64,000 bases of DNA from Streptomyces sp. NBC_01283. GTDB lineage: Bacteria > Actinomycetota > Actinomycetes > Streptomycetales > Streptomycetaceae. The notes under the pieces are model-generated. The model had not been told where the DNA came from and ran no database searches. It saw nothing but the letters and a program-made list of their open reading frames with translations. The stretch is from positions 2,418,001-2,482,000 of the forward strand of contig NZ_CP108430.1 in assembly GCF_041435335.1 (NCBI RefSeq), given 5' to 3'. A program made the translations under genes and the position numbers. Below are positions 20,258-30,186 of this stretch, piece by piece. Each line of letters opens with the position of its first letter. Position 1 is the stretch's first letter.

Positions 20258-21363
20258 CCGGCGCGGCGCCCGCGTCATGAGGCCCTGGGGCGCGGACCGG
20301 AATCCGGGTGCCCAGCGCAGGCCCGGCATGGCGTCGAGCAGGGCCCGCAGGCCGCATTCGGCGGCGAGTCCGGCCAGGGCGGTGGCCGGACAGTAGTGCG
20401 GCCCCGCCCCGAACGCCAGGTGCGCCGGGTCGGCGCGGAAGATGTCGTAGCGGTCGGGGTCGGCGAAGCGGTAGGGGTCGCGCCCCGCGGAGCCGATCAG
20501 GCATGCCACCACGGCTCCGGCGGGCAGCGTGGTGCCGCCCAGGGCGCGGCGCAGCACGACGGGGGCGGGCGGATCACGGCGCAGGGACTCCGCCCAGGCG
20601 CCGGGTATCAGCCCCGGACGGGCGCGCACGAGGTCCAACTGGGCCGGGTGGTCGAGGAGGTTGGCGAGGAAGGAGGCCAGCGCGAGGGCGGTGGCCTCGC
20701 CGCCACCGGTGAGGAGCGTGCAGGCGAGGCGGTCACGGCGTCGTCCGAGAGCGCCTGCCCGTCCGCCCGGCCTCCGCACAGCGCGGAGAGCAGGTCGGCG
20801 CCGGGATGGGCACGGCGCCGCGCGACATGGGGGCGCAGCAGTGCGGCCAGCTCCGGGTGGGGGACGCCGGGGTGCACGGAGCCGGTCCGGCACCACTCCT
20901 GCGCCCGTACGGCGTCCTCCCAGGGCAGTCCGAGCGCGGCGACGGCCGCGGCGGCGGGCAGCCAGGCGGTGAAGTCGGCGACGAGGTCGGCCTCGCCCCG
21001 CCCCGCCATGCGCCGGGCGAGGACGTAGGCGGTGCGCTCGGCGGCGGCCCGCAGCGCGGGCTCCAGGAGTACCCGGCAGTCCGGGCCGAGGCCGGCCGGT
21101 GCCGCACCGAGCCGGGCGTCGGCGAGCGCGGCCCGCACATCCGTGTACCGGCTGAGCAGCCAGGCCCCGAGGGGTTCGTCGCGGACGAGGGGGAAGCCCT
21201 CGCGCAGGAGGCGGTAGTGCGGGTAGGGATCACGCGCCACGCGGGGGGACAGGAGGCTGGGCAGCGGAGCGGCCAGTGCCTCCGCGGCCGGTCCGGCGTT
21301 CGCGCACGGACTCGGCGCGGCCGGCGGCGGACGGTGCCCACGAGGGGACGAGCTCGACAACAC
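20237..21363 (-). pseudogene. Cytochrome P450 interrupted by a single-base frameshift
   Basis: From the GTG at 21363 (GGGGAG upstream) the frame gives the N-terminal half of a bacterial P450 up to GQALSDDAVT, then shifts at about 20728-20731. The neighbouring frame continues with the I-helix (CTLLTGGGEATALALASFLA), the ExxR motif (ESLRR) and the haem segment FGAGPHYCPATALAG to the stop at 20237. One extra base (for example a lost C in a C run) would restore a protein of about 375 residues. All key P450 residues survive apart from Pro after the haem Cys, where Leu is usual. This may be a recent mutation or a sequencing error. Substrate unknown. Confidence 0.8.
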
Positions 21364-21520
21364 GGCTGGCTCCCCGCTCCTCCTAGGCGCCCCCGCCGGC
21401 AGGTGCGTGTGGGGGTTTCAGCGGATCACCGCCGGACGGCTCGCGCAGTTCCCATACACCCATTCGGGTGACGCTCGGGGATAAGGTCCGACGTGGGGTG
21501 ACGCCCCTTGGGTCGCACGC

Positions 21521-21551
21521 TTGACACCTGCCCGACCGCGTGGCGTACTGC
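21521..21551 (+). promoter_or_regulatory. Possible promoter before the carboxypeptidase gene
   Basis: TTGACA (21521-21526) and TACTGC (21546-21551) are 19 bp apart, just upstream of the GTG at 21578. The -35 hexamer coincides with an in-frame TTG, which argues against that TTG being the start codon. The spacing is longer than ideal. The rest of the 21364-21577 gap shows nothing else clear. Confidence 0.35.
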
Positions 21552-21577
21552 GGATTGCGTCAGCGGACAAGACGGGG

Positions 21578-22828
21578 GTGAGTCAACTGGCGGAGCAGCG
21601 CTATCCCAATGTGGCCGAACTCGTGCTGTCCGCAAGGCAGTTGGCCGCCCACCGTCCGGAGCTCAGCACGCTGCGTCAGGTGGGGGCCTCGCGCGCCGGG
21701 AGACCTCTGCACCTGCTGTCCATCGGCCGCTCACCGCGCGCCGTCCTGGTCGTCGCGGGCGCGCACGCCAACGAACCGACCGGCGGCTCGACGCTGCTCC
21801 ACCTCGCGGAATGGGCACTGCAGGACGAGGACCTGCGTGCCGACGCCTCCTGGCACTTCCTCCTGTGCGCCGACCCGGACGGCGCGAACCTGCACCGCAC
21901 GCCCGCCCCGCGCACCCTCTTCGACTACCACCGGCACTTCTTCCGGCCCGCCGGACCCGAGCAGCCGGAGTGGTCCCCCTCCGTGCTTCCGCCCGACCGG
22001 CTGCCTCCGGAGACGCGCGCCCTGACCGGCGTCATCGACGAACTGCGGCCCTACCTGCAGGTGTCGCTGCACGGCACCGATCTCGGCGGCAGCTGGGTGC
22101 AGTTGACGCGGGACATCCCGGGGCTCGTGGAGCCGTTCGCCAAGTCGGCGGCGGAGCTGCACATACCGGTGGAGACGGGGGCTTCGGACGCCGCGGGCTG
22201 GCCCGTCTCGGGGCCGGGGGTCCATGTGCTGCCGGGTCCCGGTTCGGCGGCCGCCTATCCGAGCCTCCCCGAGGACGCCCGGCACACGACCTGGCACCAC
22301 GCCCACCGGTACGGCGGCCTGACCGCCATCGTCGAGGTTCCCATGTGGGCGAGCGACCTCGTGGACGACGCGGCCGTCCACCCCTCGCCGGTGCTGGCGC
22401 TGCGCGGCTTCTCGCGGCGGCTGCGCCATGACGCGGGTCTGGTCGAGGGCATCCTCGGCGAGGCCATGCCGCGGCTCCCGGAGGCGCGGGGGCCACTCCT
22501 GCGCGCGGCACGCTGGGCGCTCGACCTGGTGCCCGGCCTCGCCGACGACTGGGCCCGGCTGCCGCCCGCGGGGACGTCGATGGCGTACATCGGCAGTGTC
22601 GACGCCTTCGGGCGCCGCCTTCCGCTGCGGGCCGCCGCGATGCTGCTGCGGGTCCTCGACGCGGCGGGCGACCCGGCCGCACCCCGCCTCGAACGGCTCG
22701 TCCAGCACTGGAGCGAGGCGTTCGCCGAGCGGTTCAGGGCGCGCTGGGTGCCGGTGGAGGACCAGGTGGAGCACCAGTCACGGACGACGGTCGCCGCCGC
22801 GCGGCACGCGCGCGTGCAGGACGACTGA
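21578..22828 (+). CDS. M14-family zinc carboxypeptidase
   Basis: A 416-residue metallopeptidase-like protein. The zinc motif HxxE appears in AGAHANEPTGGST and the third ligand His in LQVSLHGTDLGG; a late TAIVEVPMW segment is at the catalytic Glu position. It has no signal peptide, so it acts in the cytoplasm. The start is uncertain: GTG at 21578 fits the promoter geometry but has only a crowded G-rich ribosome site; the TTG at 21521 would add 19 residues. It may trim cell-wall peptides or protein C-termini; context does not decide. Confidence 0.8.
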   Translation: MSQLAEQRYPNVAELVLSARQLAAHRPELSTLRQVGASRAGRPLHLLSIGRSPRAVLVVAGAHANEPTGGSTLLHLAEWALQDEDLRADASWHFLLCADPDGANLHRTPAPRTLFDYHRHFFRPAGPEQPEWSPSVLPPDRLPPETRALTGVIDELRPYLQVSLHGTDLGGSWVQLTRDIPGLVEPFAKSAAELHIPVETGASDAAGWPVSGPGVHVLPGPGSAAAYPSLPEDARHTTWHHAHRYGGLTAIVEVPMWASDLVDDAAVHPSPVLALRGFSRRLRHDAGLVEGILGEAMPRLPEARGPLLRAARWALDLVPGLADDWARLPPAGTSMAYIGSVDAFGRRLPLRAAAMLLRVLDAAGDPAAPRLERLVQHWSEAFAERFRARWVPVEDQVEHQSRTTVAAARHARVQDD

Positions 22829-22886
22829 CCGCGGCACGGCACAGCTCACGCAGGTCCCTGCGGTGACTCACGGGGCGCACGGGGCC

Positions 22887-23438
22887 TCATGAGGAGGAGA
22901 GCCGGAAGCTCATCTTCCCGAAGCCGATCAGATCGCCGTCCTGGACGACGGCCGCGCCGATCACCCTGCGGCCGTTCACGGACGTGCCGTTGGTCGACCC
23001 GAGGTCGCGCAGCACCCACATGCCGCCCTGTCTGCTCAGCTCTGCGTGCACCCGGGAAACCGTCTCGTGGCTGAGCCTGAGGCCGTTCGCGGGGTCGCGG
23101 CCGATCCGCAGCGGATGCGGGTTCCCCGGCACCGGAAGAAGCAGCTTCGGCAGACGCTCGGCCTGCCAGGCCCTGCGCAGCCGGACCGTGAACCCGGAGA
23201 CCGCGCCGACGGTGCCGAACACCACGCGCGAGAGGCGCCCCTCGGTCCGCAGATCGGCGGTGAGCGCGGCGAGTTCGTCGGGTTGGCGGGCGGCGAGCGC
23301 CAGCTCCATGCGCCGCACGAACGTGTCGTGCGACAGCTTGCCGAGGGCGGCGCCCTCCCTGAGCACCTTCAGCGCCCTGTCACGCTCGGCGTCGGTCAGC
23401 CGCGCGGGGTACGTGTGGAACTCGAAGGACGACGTCAC
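22887..23438 (-). CDS. DUF1707 and FHA domain protein
   Basis: A 183-residue protein. The N-terminal DUF1707 domain (about 10-65: RLTDAERDRALKVLREGAALGKL) is followed by a C-terminal FHA domain with RIGRDPANGLRL, SRVHAELSRQ and LRDLGSTNGTSVNGRRV, all the residues needed to bind phosphothreonine. It probably reads the state of a Ser/Thr kinase (family inference). The GTG start is 23438. It is divergent from treZ with a short gap, and no kinase gene adjoins it. Confidence 0.92.
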   Translation of the reverse strand: MTSSFEFHTYPARLTDAERDRALKVLREGAALGKLSHDTFVRRMELALAARQPDELAALTADLRTEGRLSRVVFGTVGAVSGFTVRLRRAWQAERLPKLLLPVPGNPHPLRIGRDPANGLRLSHETVSRVHAELSRQGGMWVLRDLGSTNGTSVNGRRVIGAAVVQDGDLIGFGKMSFRLSSS

Positions 23439-23572
23439 CCTGGTGATTGTCGGTCAGCTCGGCCGGGGTGTCCAGAAAACGCGGAACGACCGCGAACCGA
23501 TCACTTCTGCAGCACGATGGAACGTACGTCACCACGGATGACGTACGGATGAGGACGGACGGACGACAGCGG

Positions 23573-25342
23573 ATGGCGGACAAGGGGGAACTGTCGGTGG
23601 AGTTCGAGGTGTGGGCACCGGGGGCCGCGCGAGTCGCACTTCAGTGCGAGGACGGCACGTATGCGATGGAGCGCGCAGACGGCCGGGCCGGGTGGTGGAC
23701 GGTGCGGGCGGAGGCCGCCGACGGGGCGCGGTACGGCTTCTCGGTCGACGGCGGCCCCGTGCTGCCCGACCCCCGCTCGCGACGCCAGCCGGACGGACCG
23801 GACGGGCTCAGCGCGGTCGTCGACCACGACCGGTACGCGTGGCGCGCGCCCTGGGCGGGGCGCGGAGTGCGGGACGCGGTCCTGTACGAGCTGCACGTGG
23901 GGACGTACACGCCGGACGGCACGCTCGACTCGGCCGCGGGGCGTCTGGGCCACCTCGCCGAGCTCGGCGTCACCCATGTGGAGCTGATGCCGCTCTGCCC
24001 GTTCCCGGGGCAGCACGGCTGGGGGTACGAGGGCGTCTCCCTGTGGGCCGTGCACGAGCCGTACGGTGGTCCCGACGCGCTGAAACGATTCGTCGACGCC
24101 GCGCACGCGCACGGCATCGGCGTCGTGCTCGACGTCGTCCACAACCACCTCGGCCCGTCCGGCAACCATCTGCCCGCGTTCGGGCCCTACTTCACGGAGA
24201 CCCACCAGACCCCGTGGGGCGCCGCGGTCAACCTGGACGCCCCCGGCTCGGACGAGGTGCGCGCGTATCTGGTCGGCAGTGCGCTCGCCTGGCTGCGCGA
24301 CTACCGCCTGGACGGCCTGCGGCTGGACGCGGTGCACGCGCTGCGGGACACGCGCGCGTGCCACTTCCTGGAGGAGCTCTCGACGGCCGTGGACGGTCTT
24401 GCCGACGAGCTCGGCAGGCCGCTCTCGCTGATCGCCGAGTCCGACCAGGGCGATCCGCGGGTCGTCACCCCGCGCGCGCAGGGCGGGCTCGGGGTGCACG
24501 CGCAGTGGAACGACGACTTCCACCACGCGCTGCACGCCACGCTCACCGGTGAGGCGCACGGCTACTACGAAGACTTCGCCCGGGCGCCCTTCGCCGCGCT
24601 CGCCAAGACGCTGACGGGCGGCTTCTTCCACGACGGCACGTACTCGACCTTCCGGGGACGCCGGCACGGCCGGCCCGTGGACCGCGCCCGGACGCCCGCG
24701 TACCGCTTCCTCGGCTACACGCAGACCCACGACCAGATCGGCAATCGCGCGCAGGGAGACCGCCTCTCCGCCACCCTCTCCCCCGGTCTGCTCGCCTGCG
24801 CCGCCGCGCTCACCCTCACCGGACCGTTCACGCCGATGCTGTTCATGGGCGAGGAGTGGGGCGCCGCGACGCCCTGGCAGTTCTTCACGGACCATACCGA
24901 TCCCGAGCTCGCGGAGGCCGTACGCCGGGGCAGGCGCCGGGAGTTCGCCGCGCACGGATGGGCCGAGGGAGACATTCCGGACCCGCAGGACCCGGCCACC
25001 AGGGAGCGCTCCTGCCTCGACTGGGCCGAGCCGCTGACCGACCCCCACGCGCGCGTGCTGGCCTGGTACCGCGAACTGATCGCCCTGCGCCGGGCCCGCG
25101 GCGACCTCCGCGACCCCGATCTGGCGACGCTCCGGGTCGCGTACGACGAGGAGAGGCGGTGGTTCGCGGTCCGGCGCGGTGATCTGCGGATCGCGTTGAA
25201 CATCGGCAAGGAGGCGGTCGACATCCCGCTGGGCGGCCGGGGCGCACGGGTGCTCGCGGCGTGGCAGCCGGTCACCGCGCCCGGAGCGGACGGGCTGCTG
25301 CGGCTGCCCGCCGAGTCCTGCGCGGTGCTCGCGATGCCGTGA
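23573..25342 (+). CDS. treZ: Malto-oligosyltrehalose trehalohydrolase TreZ
   Basis: A 589-residue GH13 enzyme releasing trehalose from the trehalosyl end made by TreY. The N-terminal domain VEFEVWAPGAARVAL is followed by barrel motifs VVLDVVHNHLGPSGN, the nucleophile in GLRLDAVHALRD, the acid in SLIAESDQGDP and the third acid in QTHDQIGNRAQGDR. MLFMGEEWGAATPWQFFTDH is typical of TreZ. The start may be ATG 23573 or ATG 23549; neither has a strong ribosome site. treY lies about 3.3 kb upstream with three unrelated loci in between. Confidence 0.95.
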   Translation: MADKGELSVEFEVWAPGAARVALQCEDGTYAMERADGRAGWWTVRAEAADGARYGFSVDGGPVLPDPRSRRQPDGPDGLSAVVDHDRYAWRAPWAGRGVRDAVLYELHVGTYTPDGTLDSAAGRLGHLAELGVTHVELMPLCPFPGQHGWGYEGVSLWAVHEPYGGPDALKRFVDAAHAHGIGVVLDVVHNHLGPSGNHLPAFGPYFTETHQTPWGAAVNLDAPGSDEVRAYLVGSALAWLRDYRLDGLRLDAVHALRDTRACHFLEELSTAVDGLADELGRPLSLIAESDQGDPRVVTPRAQGGLGVHAQWNDDFHHALHATLTGEAHGYYEDFARAPFAALAKTLTGGFFHDGTYSTFRGRRHGRPVDRARTPAYRFLGYTQTHDQIGNRAQGDRLSATLSPGLLACAAALTLTGPFTPMLFMGEEWGAATPWQFFTDHTDPELAEAVRRGRRREFAAHGWAEGDIPDPQDPATRERSCLDWAEPLTDPHARVLAWYRELIALRRARGDLRDPDLATLRVAYDEERRWFAVRRGDLRIALNIGKEAVDIPLGGRGARVLAAWQPVTAPGADGLLRLPAESCAVLAMP

Positions 25343-25365
25343 GGACTGCGGGGCGCCATGAGGCC

Positions 25366-25422
25366 GCGGGGAGAGTCAGAGGGCTGCGGGGAGGGTCAGT
25401 TGGGCTGTGCGGGGAGAGTCAG
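25366..25422. repeat. Three-copy 14-bp repeat spanning a stop codon
   Basis: GCGGGGAGAGTCAG occurs at 25366-25379, 25386-25399 (one change) and 25409-25422. The last copy holds the stop codon (TCA at 25419-25421) of the leftward aminopeptidase gene. Confidence 0.8.
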
Positions 25423-26555
25423 TTGACGATCGCCAGCTCGCGCGGCGTGGAGTTGAGGCGCCGTACGCCGTCCTCGGTGACCGTCACTATGTCCTCGATA
25501 CGCACTCCGAAGCGGCCCGGCAGATAGATGCCGGGCTCCACGGAGAAGCACATGCCGGGCACGAGCGGCAGTTCCTCGCCCTCGATCATGTAGGGCGGCT
25601 CGTGGGTGGTGACGCCGATGCCGTGCCCGGTGCGGTGGATGAAGTGCTCGCCGTACCCGGCCTCGGTGATCACCGCCCGCGCTGCCCTGTCGACGTCCTG
25701 GCAGACGGCGCCGGGCCGCACCGCGCGGCAGCCGGCCTCCTGTGCCTCGCGCACGATGTCGTGGACCCGCTGCTCCTCGGCGTCGGGCTCGCCCACGTGC
25801 ACCGTGCGTGAGGTGTCCGAGCCGTAGCCCTGCAGCAGGCCACCGAAGTCGAGGACCACCATGTCGCCGTTCGCGATGACGCGCTCACCCGCCTCGTGGT
25901 GCGGGTTGGCGCCGTTCGGGCCGGATCCGACGACGGTGAAGTCGACCTGGGAGTGCCCGAACCTCCGCAACAGATCGGCGAGTTCGGCGGCTATGTCGGT
26001 CTCCTTGCGGCCCGCGAAGGCAACCTTCTTGATCTCCTCGTACGTGGCGTCCGCGGCGGCACCGGCCGCCGCGAGGCGCTCCAGCTCCGCGGCGTCCTTG
26101 ACGGCGCGCAGCATGGGGAGCGCTTCGGTCAGGCTCACGTACGAGGTGTTCGGCAGCTCCTGCTGGAAGCCGAGGAGATGCATGGCCCAGGAGTTGTCGC
26201 TGATCCCGAAGCGGCCGTCGACGTCCAGGAGCGGTGCGGTAGCGGCGTAGGGGTCCTTCCCGTCGGTCCAGTCCCGCAGGGAGAGCGCGCTCGCGCCCGC
26301 GGCGAGTTCCGCGTCCGGGGCCTCCAGGGTGGGCACCACGAGGACCGGCTCCTGGCCCGCGGCGAGCACGAGGACGGTGAGGCGCTCGGTGTCGACCGGA
26401 CGGTAGCCCGTGAGCCAGACCATGTCGGGGCCCGGCGCGACGAGCAGCCCGGCGAGCCCCGCGTCCGCCGCGTCGGCCGCGGCGCGGTCCATGCGGGCCT
26501 TGTAGTCATCGGCGGTGAAGGGCGCGGGCGCGCCGGTCATGGGGGTGCCGGTCAT
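25419..26555 (-). CDS. M24 Xaa-Pro aminopeptidase family protein
   Basis: A 378-residue cytoplasmic metallopeptidase of the pita-bread fold. A creatinase-like N-terminal domain (about 15-150) precedes the M24 domain with metal ligands in VVLDFGGLLQGYGSDTSRTV, a His in HRTGHGIGVTTHEPPYM, and Glu residues in FSVEPGIYLPGRFGVRIED. It should remove N-terminal residues before proline. The ATG at 26555 has GGAGG 5 bp upstream; Met6 is a weaker alternative. Confidence 0.93.
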   Translation of the reverse strand: MTGTPMTGAPAPFTADDYKARMDRAAADAADAGLAGLLVAPGPDMVWLTGYRPVDTERLTVLVLAAGQEPVLVVPTLEAPDAELAAGASALSLRDWTDGKDPYAATAPLLDVDGRFGISDNSWAMHLLGFQQELPNTSYVSLTEALPMLRAVKDAAELERLAAAGAAADATYEEIKKVAFAGRKETDIAAELADLLRRFGHSQVDFTVVGSGPNGANPHHEAGERVIANGDMVVLDFGGLLQGYGSDTSRTVHVGEPDAEEQRVHDIVREAQEAGCRAVRPGAVCQDVDRAARAVITEAGYGEHFIHRTGHGIGVTTHEPPYMIEGEELPLVPGMCFSVEPGIYLPGRFGVRIEDIVTVTEDGVRRLNSTPRELAIVN

Positions 26556-26743
26556 GGGTGCCTCCAGGGCTGATCGCTGCGGCGGTACGGCGTCTACGGC
26601 GGTACGGCGTGGTGCTGCCGGTGATGCCGATCCTGCCTCTGCCCCAGCGCGTGCGCGAGCCCATTACGGCGGCCCCCGTCGCATCACGTACGTCACGAGC
26701 ATCAGTCGCGGCACTCGTGTCCCGTACCCGTACGCCGCGGCCC

Positions 26744-27568
26744 TCACGTCACGAAGCCCGGCGTCACCGACAGGGCCTGCCGCCCTCCGCTCTGGTGGCG
26801 CACGGTCACAGTGACGTTCCTTCCCGGGGTGGCGGCGGCGACCGCGACCGCCAGGCCCTTGGCGGACGCGATGCGGGTCCCGCCGAAGGCGAGCAGTACG
26901 TCACCCCGTACGAGACCGGCGGTGTAACCGGGCCCCGGGCTGTGCACGCCGACGAGCAGGGCTCCGGCACCCTTGGGGGCATCGACGGCCTCCACGCCCA
27001 GCGTGGGTCGCGCGGCGGTCCGCGCCTCGGCCTTGCCGTGCTCCTTCCGCGGCGGCTTCGGCGCGGCGGCGGGCGGGACGGCGCCGGGTTTGGACGCCGC
27101 ACCCGGAGCGGCCTGGCCACCCGGGGCATGGCGACCCGGAGCCTGCCCGGCCTGTCCATCCTGTCCCTTGGCGCCGCCCTGCGCCTGAGCCTGCGCCTGC
27201 TTCTGCATGTCGGCGAGCTTGCTCATGCCGATGACGGTGGTGCTGACGGTGCCGAGACCCACCCCCGTCAGCACGAGAACGACCGAGACGAGCAGCCCGA
27301 AGAGCAGGGTGATCAGCCGCCGCCCGCGCCGTCGCGCGGCGTGCGGGCGGGGGCCGGTCCCGGATCGGTGGCCCGAGCCGGGTGTGCGCCCGGCGCGGGC
27401 CTTCCGCCCTATGCCGAACTTCCGGCCGACACCGGATCCGCCGTCCCTGCCACCTCCGCCGCCTCTGCCGCTTCTGCCGCCCCTTCCGAACTTGCCGAAC
27501 CTGCCGCCGTCACCGTCGCCGGGATCCTGTCCGGGCATCGGCTTGGGACGCAACGCAGTCTGTTCCAT
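26744..27568 (-). CDS. Single-pass membrane protein with C-terminal PDZ domain
   Basis: A 274-residue protein. A glycine/arginine-rich cytoplasmic region (1-82) is followed by one membrane helix (about 86-107, LITLLFGLLVSVVLVLTGVGL), a disordered glutamine/proline/alanine linker, and a PDZ domain (about 190-270) with PGYTAGLVRGDVLLAFGGTRI. It resembles a HtrA protease without its protease domain, so it is probably an envelope adaptor; the partner is unknown. The 188-bp gap on its C-terminal side holds only imperfect GGCGGTACGGCGT repeats. Confidence 0.85.
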   Translation of the reverse strand: MEQTALRPKPMPGQDPGDGDGGRFGKFGRGGRSGRGGGGGRDGGSGVGRKFGIGRKARAGRTPGSGHRSGTGPRPHAARRRGRRLITLLFGLLVSVVLVLTGVGLGTVSTTVIGMSKLADMQKQAQAQAQGGAKGQDGQAGQAPGRHAPGGQAAPGAASKPGAVPPAAAPKPPRKEHGKAEARTAARPTLGVEAVDAPKGAGALLVGVHSPGPGYTAGLVRGDVLLAFGGTRIASAKGLAVAVAAATPGRNVTVTVRHQSGGRQALSVTPGFVT

Positions 27569-27679
27569 GGCTCGCCTCCGGCCACAGCCCTACCCGGCGT
27601 GACGCGGCGCGACGATTCACGAACGAGTGACGTCCAGGTGTGCGGCCTCGGCGACCGTGGCGCCCGATAGCGTGTCCGC

Positions 27680-28042
27680 GTGACGGCCACCCCCGACATC
27701 ACCTCCCTCTGGGCCCGGACGACGCGCGTCCGGATCACCGGTACGACGGGCGGGCCGGAGCTGCTCCACCTCGTGCACGACCCCGCCGAGCTCCGCGAAC
27801 TGTCGGGGCTCCTCGCGATCGATCCCACCGCCGACGCCTTCTGCTGCATGTGCTGGGGTGACCTGCGGTTCGACCTCAGCGACGCACGCGGGCGGCATGT
27901 CGAGCGGCTGACACTGCACCTGGGCAAGGTGAGCAGTGACCTCGAATACGGCCAGGACGGCCAGTTCCCGCTGGTCCATTCCGAGGGCCTGCGTAACTGG
28001 CTGTCCGCCCGGGGTCTCTGTCAGCCCGTGGGACCCATGTAA
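27680..28042 (+). CDS. Small conserved hypothetical protein
   Basis: A 120-residue soluble protein starting at GTG 27680. It has a central [13 protein letters not shown] segment with three Cys in close order. I do not recognise a family. The 3' end overlaps the multicopper oxidase gene by 22 bp on the other strand. The strong coding bias supports it as real; it may respond to redox or metals through the Cys cluster, but that is only a guess. Confidence 0.7.
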   Translation: MTATPDITSLWARTTRVRITGTTGGPELLHLVHDPAELRELSGLLAIDPTADAFCCMCWGDLRFDLSDARGRHVERLTLHLGKVSSDLEYGQDGQFPLVHSEGLRNWLSARGLCQPVGPM

Positions 28043-29949
28043 CCCGCGCGACCTCGCTCGTGGCCGGCCCCATCATGGCCGTCATGGCCGCCGTGGCCCG
28101 CCCCGTGGTCGAACTTCAGGGCCTCCTTCGGCATGACCACGAAGGGGCGCATCATGCCCATGTCCTCGTGCTCCAGGAGGTGGCAGTGGTACATGAAGCG
28201 GCCGTAAGCACCGTCGAACTTGCCCATCACGCGCAGCAGTTGGCCACCTGGTACCCGGAAGACGTCCTTCCAGCCTCGCTCGTTCGGGGCGAGGGGGACC
28301 TCCTTCTTCGGGTCGAAGGCGATCGGGGCCAGGGTGCCGCCCACCGTGACGTCGAAGCCCGACACGTCGTACGCGTCGCGGCCCAGGAGCTGGAAGTCGG
28401 CCAGGTGGATGTGCATGGGGTGGGTCACCGGCGGGTTCACCGCGAGGTTCAGGAAGCTCCACTGTTCGTGGCTCCCCTCGGCGATGGTGAAGCCGAGACC
28501 GTCGTTGAAGGTGCGCGCGGTCCGGCGGTAGGTCTTGGTCTTCCCGTCCGCGCCCGTCAGCTGGATGACCCCCTCGGTCGCGACCCGGATGTCGCCCGCG
28601 TCCTTGACCTCGGTCATCTCCCAGATCTCCGGGTGCCCTCCGCCGCCCTTCGTGGCGGGCGGTGTCAGGACGATCAGGCGGTGACCGTGCTCGATGCCGT
28701 GGCTCAGCGGGCGGAAGGAGCCCGAGAGGATCTCCGGCAGCGAGAAGGAGTCATCGGCCTCGGTGTCCCGCACGCGAAACTCCATGACCTGCGGATAGCG
28801 CACGTCGTTCGCCGGGTCCGGCACCCCGGGGGCCTGGTCGCGGCCCTTGTTCACCAGCCGCACCCGCTTGCCCGCGAGGGCACGGAAGTCGATCAGGAGG
28901 TCCATCCGCTCGGCCGGCGCGACGGTGAGCGTGGGCAGCGTCTCGTCGAAGTCGACCGGCACGGGACGCGGCAGCAGACCGCCGTCGCTGCCGATCTGGT
29001 GCAGGACGCCCCGCACCGGGTTGTTGTCCTCGTCGACGAGCACGAGGTCGTAGATGCGGGCGTTCGACGCGTTCACCAGGCGGAAGCGGTGCCAGGCCGG
29101 GTCGACGTCCGCGTACGGCCAGATGCGGCCGTTCACCGTGCTGTACGGACCCGTGAAGGGCAGCGTGACCGGCTTGCCCGTCTCCGGGTTCGCGGCCTGG
29201 ACGATGACGGTCTTGTGCAGGAGGCGGCCGTTCAGCCGTCCGTCCTCGTCCGTGTCCAGGTTCCGGTCGGCGAGCAGCAGCGGGATCTCCCGCTCCCCGC
29301 AGGGGAGGTGGAGCGCGTCCTCTTCGTCGTCCCGCAGCAGGTACGTGCCGTACAGCCCCGCCTGCACGTTCCACCGGGTGATGTTCATGGCGTGATCGTG
29401 ATACCAGTACTGAACCGCCTGGTGGTCGTTCGGATACTCGGCGAGCTGGGCGTCGCCGAACCCCACCGCGTTGTCCGCCCATCCGTCGTTGCCCCCGCCC
29501 GTCTGCGCGCCGTGCAGGTGCGTCACCGACCAGGCGGGCAGCGCGGCCACGTCCTTGTTCGGCTCGACGCCCGCGCGGCCGGGCAGGGTGCCGGGGCTCG
29601 GGACAGTCTGGGGCACCTCCACGGACGTGACGGGATACTCGGCGCCCTTCGGGATGCGGTTGGTCCACGCGATCCGGATGCGGCGGCCGCGCCGCACCTC
29701 GATCGTCGGGCCCGGCACACACCCGTCGTACCCCCACATCTGGGTCGGCGGCAGCTGCGGGTGCAGCCGGATCCAGGCCGGGCGCAGCGCGATCTCGGTC
29801 TCCGCGGGCAAGTCGGTCTCGTCGCGCCAGTCGACGGAGTCCGGCCGCAGGACCGGCGGCACCGGCAGCGGTGTGACGTACGGCGTCAGCTCCCCCTGTG
29901 CCGTCAGGCGGTCCGTGGTGCGCTCGATGATGTCGGTCAAGATGAACAC
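28021..29949 (-). CDS. Phenoxazinone synthase-like multicopper oxidase
   Basis: A 642-residue three-cupredoxin oxidase. Copper ligands are in THLHG (143-147), WYHDHAMN (182-189), HPMHIH (510-515) and [14 protein letters not shown] (about 587-600), so all four copper sites are present. The length and N-terminus resemble S. antibioticus phenoxazinone synthase (PhsA), which couples o-aminophenols. No export signal is visible. The C-terminus has a His-rich tail ([16 protein letters not shown]) that could hold copper. The start is GTG 29949 or, with a better-spaced GGGGGTG site, TTG 29940 ([11 protein letters not shown]). Spore pigment, phenol detoxification or antibiotic steps are all possible. 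Confidence 0.9.
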   Translation of the reverse strand: MFILTDIIERTTDRLTAQGELTPYVTPLPVPPVLRPDSVDWRDETDLPAETEIALRPAWIRLHPQLPPTQMWGYDGCVPGPTIEVRRGRRIRIAWTNRIPKGAEYPVTSVEVPQTVPSPGTLPGRAGVEPNKDVAALPAWSVTHLHGAQTGGGNDGWADNAVGFGDAQLAEYPNDHQAVQYWYHDHAMNITRWNVQAGLYGTYLLRDDEEDALHLPCGEREIPLLLADRNLDTDEDGRLNGRLLHKTVIVQAANPETGKPVTLPFTGPYSTVNGRIWPYADVDPAWHRFRLVNASNARIYDLVLVDEDNNPVRGVLHQIGSDGGLLPRPVPVDFDETLPTLTVAPAERMDLLIDFRALAGKRVRLVNKGRDQAPGVPDPANDVRYPQVMEFRVRDTEADDSFSLPEILSGSFRPLSHGIEHGHRLIVLTPPATKGGGGHPEIWEMTEVKDAGDIRVATEGVIQLTGADGKTKTYRRTARTFNDGLGFTIAEGSHEQWSFLNLAVNPPVTHPMHIHLADFQLLGRDAYDVSGFDVTVGGTLAPIAFDPKKEVPLAPNERGWKDVFRVPGGQLLRVMGKFDGAYGRFMYHCHLLEHEDMGMMRPFVVMPKEALKFDHGAGHGGHDGHDGAGHERGRAGYMGPTG

Positions 29950-29964
29950 CCCCGTGTTGATGGC

Positions 29965-29993
29965 TGCATCGATCAGCCGTGTTGATCAATGCA
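29965..29993. promoter_or_regulatory. Inverted repeat upstream of the multicopper oxidase
   Basis: TGCATCGATCA and TGATCAATGCA face each other across 7 bp with one mismatch, starting 16 bp before the oxidase start codon. The geometry suits a dimeric repressor or activator (perhaps copper responsive, inference). Confidence 0.5.
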
Positions 29994-30001
29994 AATGCAA
30001 G

Positions 30002-30019
30002 GGCCGCAATCCTGCGGCC
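30002..30019. other. Small perfect hairpin
   Basis: GGCCGCA-ATCC-TGCGGCC forms a perfect 7-bp stem in the 237-bp gap before the 30187 gene. It could end transcription from the right or lie in the oxidase leader. Confidence 0.35.
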
Positions 30020-30174
30020 AGTTGAGCAGCCTGGTCAGTGGCCGCCCCCTCACAAATAGAGACTCTCGGCACCCCCGCCAAGTTCCACGAATCCCCCATT
30101 CCGCATGAAAAGTATCGGAAAGCACAGAGGGAATTGGGCAGTCCTGTTGTGGGTCTGCTGTCAGTGACCGCTGT

Positions 30175-30180
30175 TACTTT
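30175..30180 (+). promoter_or_regulatory. Candidate -10 element giving a leaderless transcript
   Basis: TACTTT ends 6 bp before the ATG at 30187 and no ribosome site is visible, so transcription probably starts at or next to the ATG. The -35 region is not well conserved. Confidence 0.3.
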
Positions 30181-30186
30181 CGGAAC

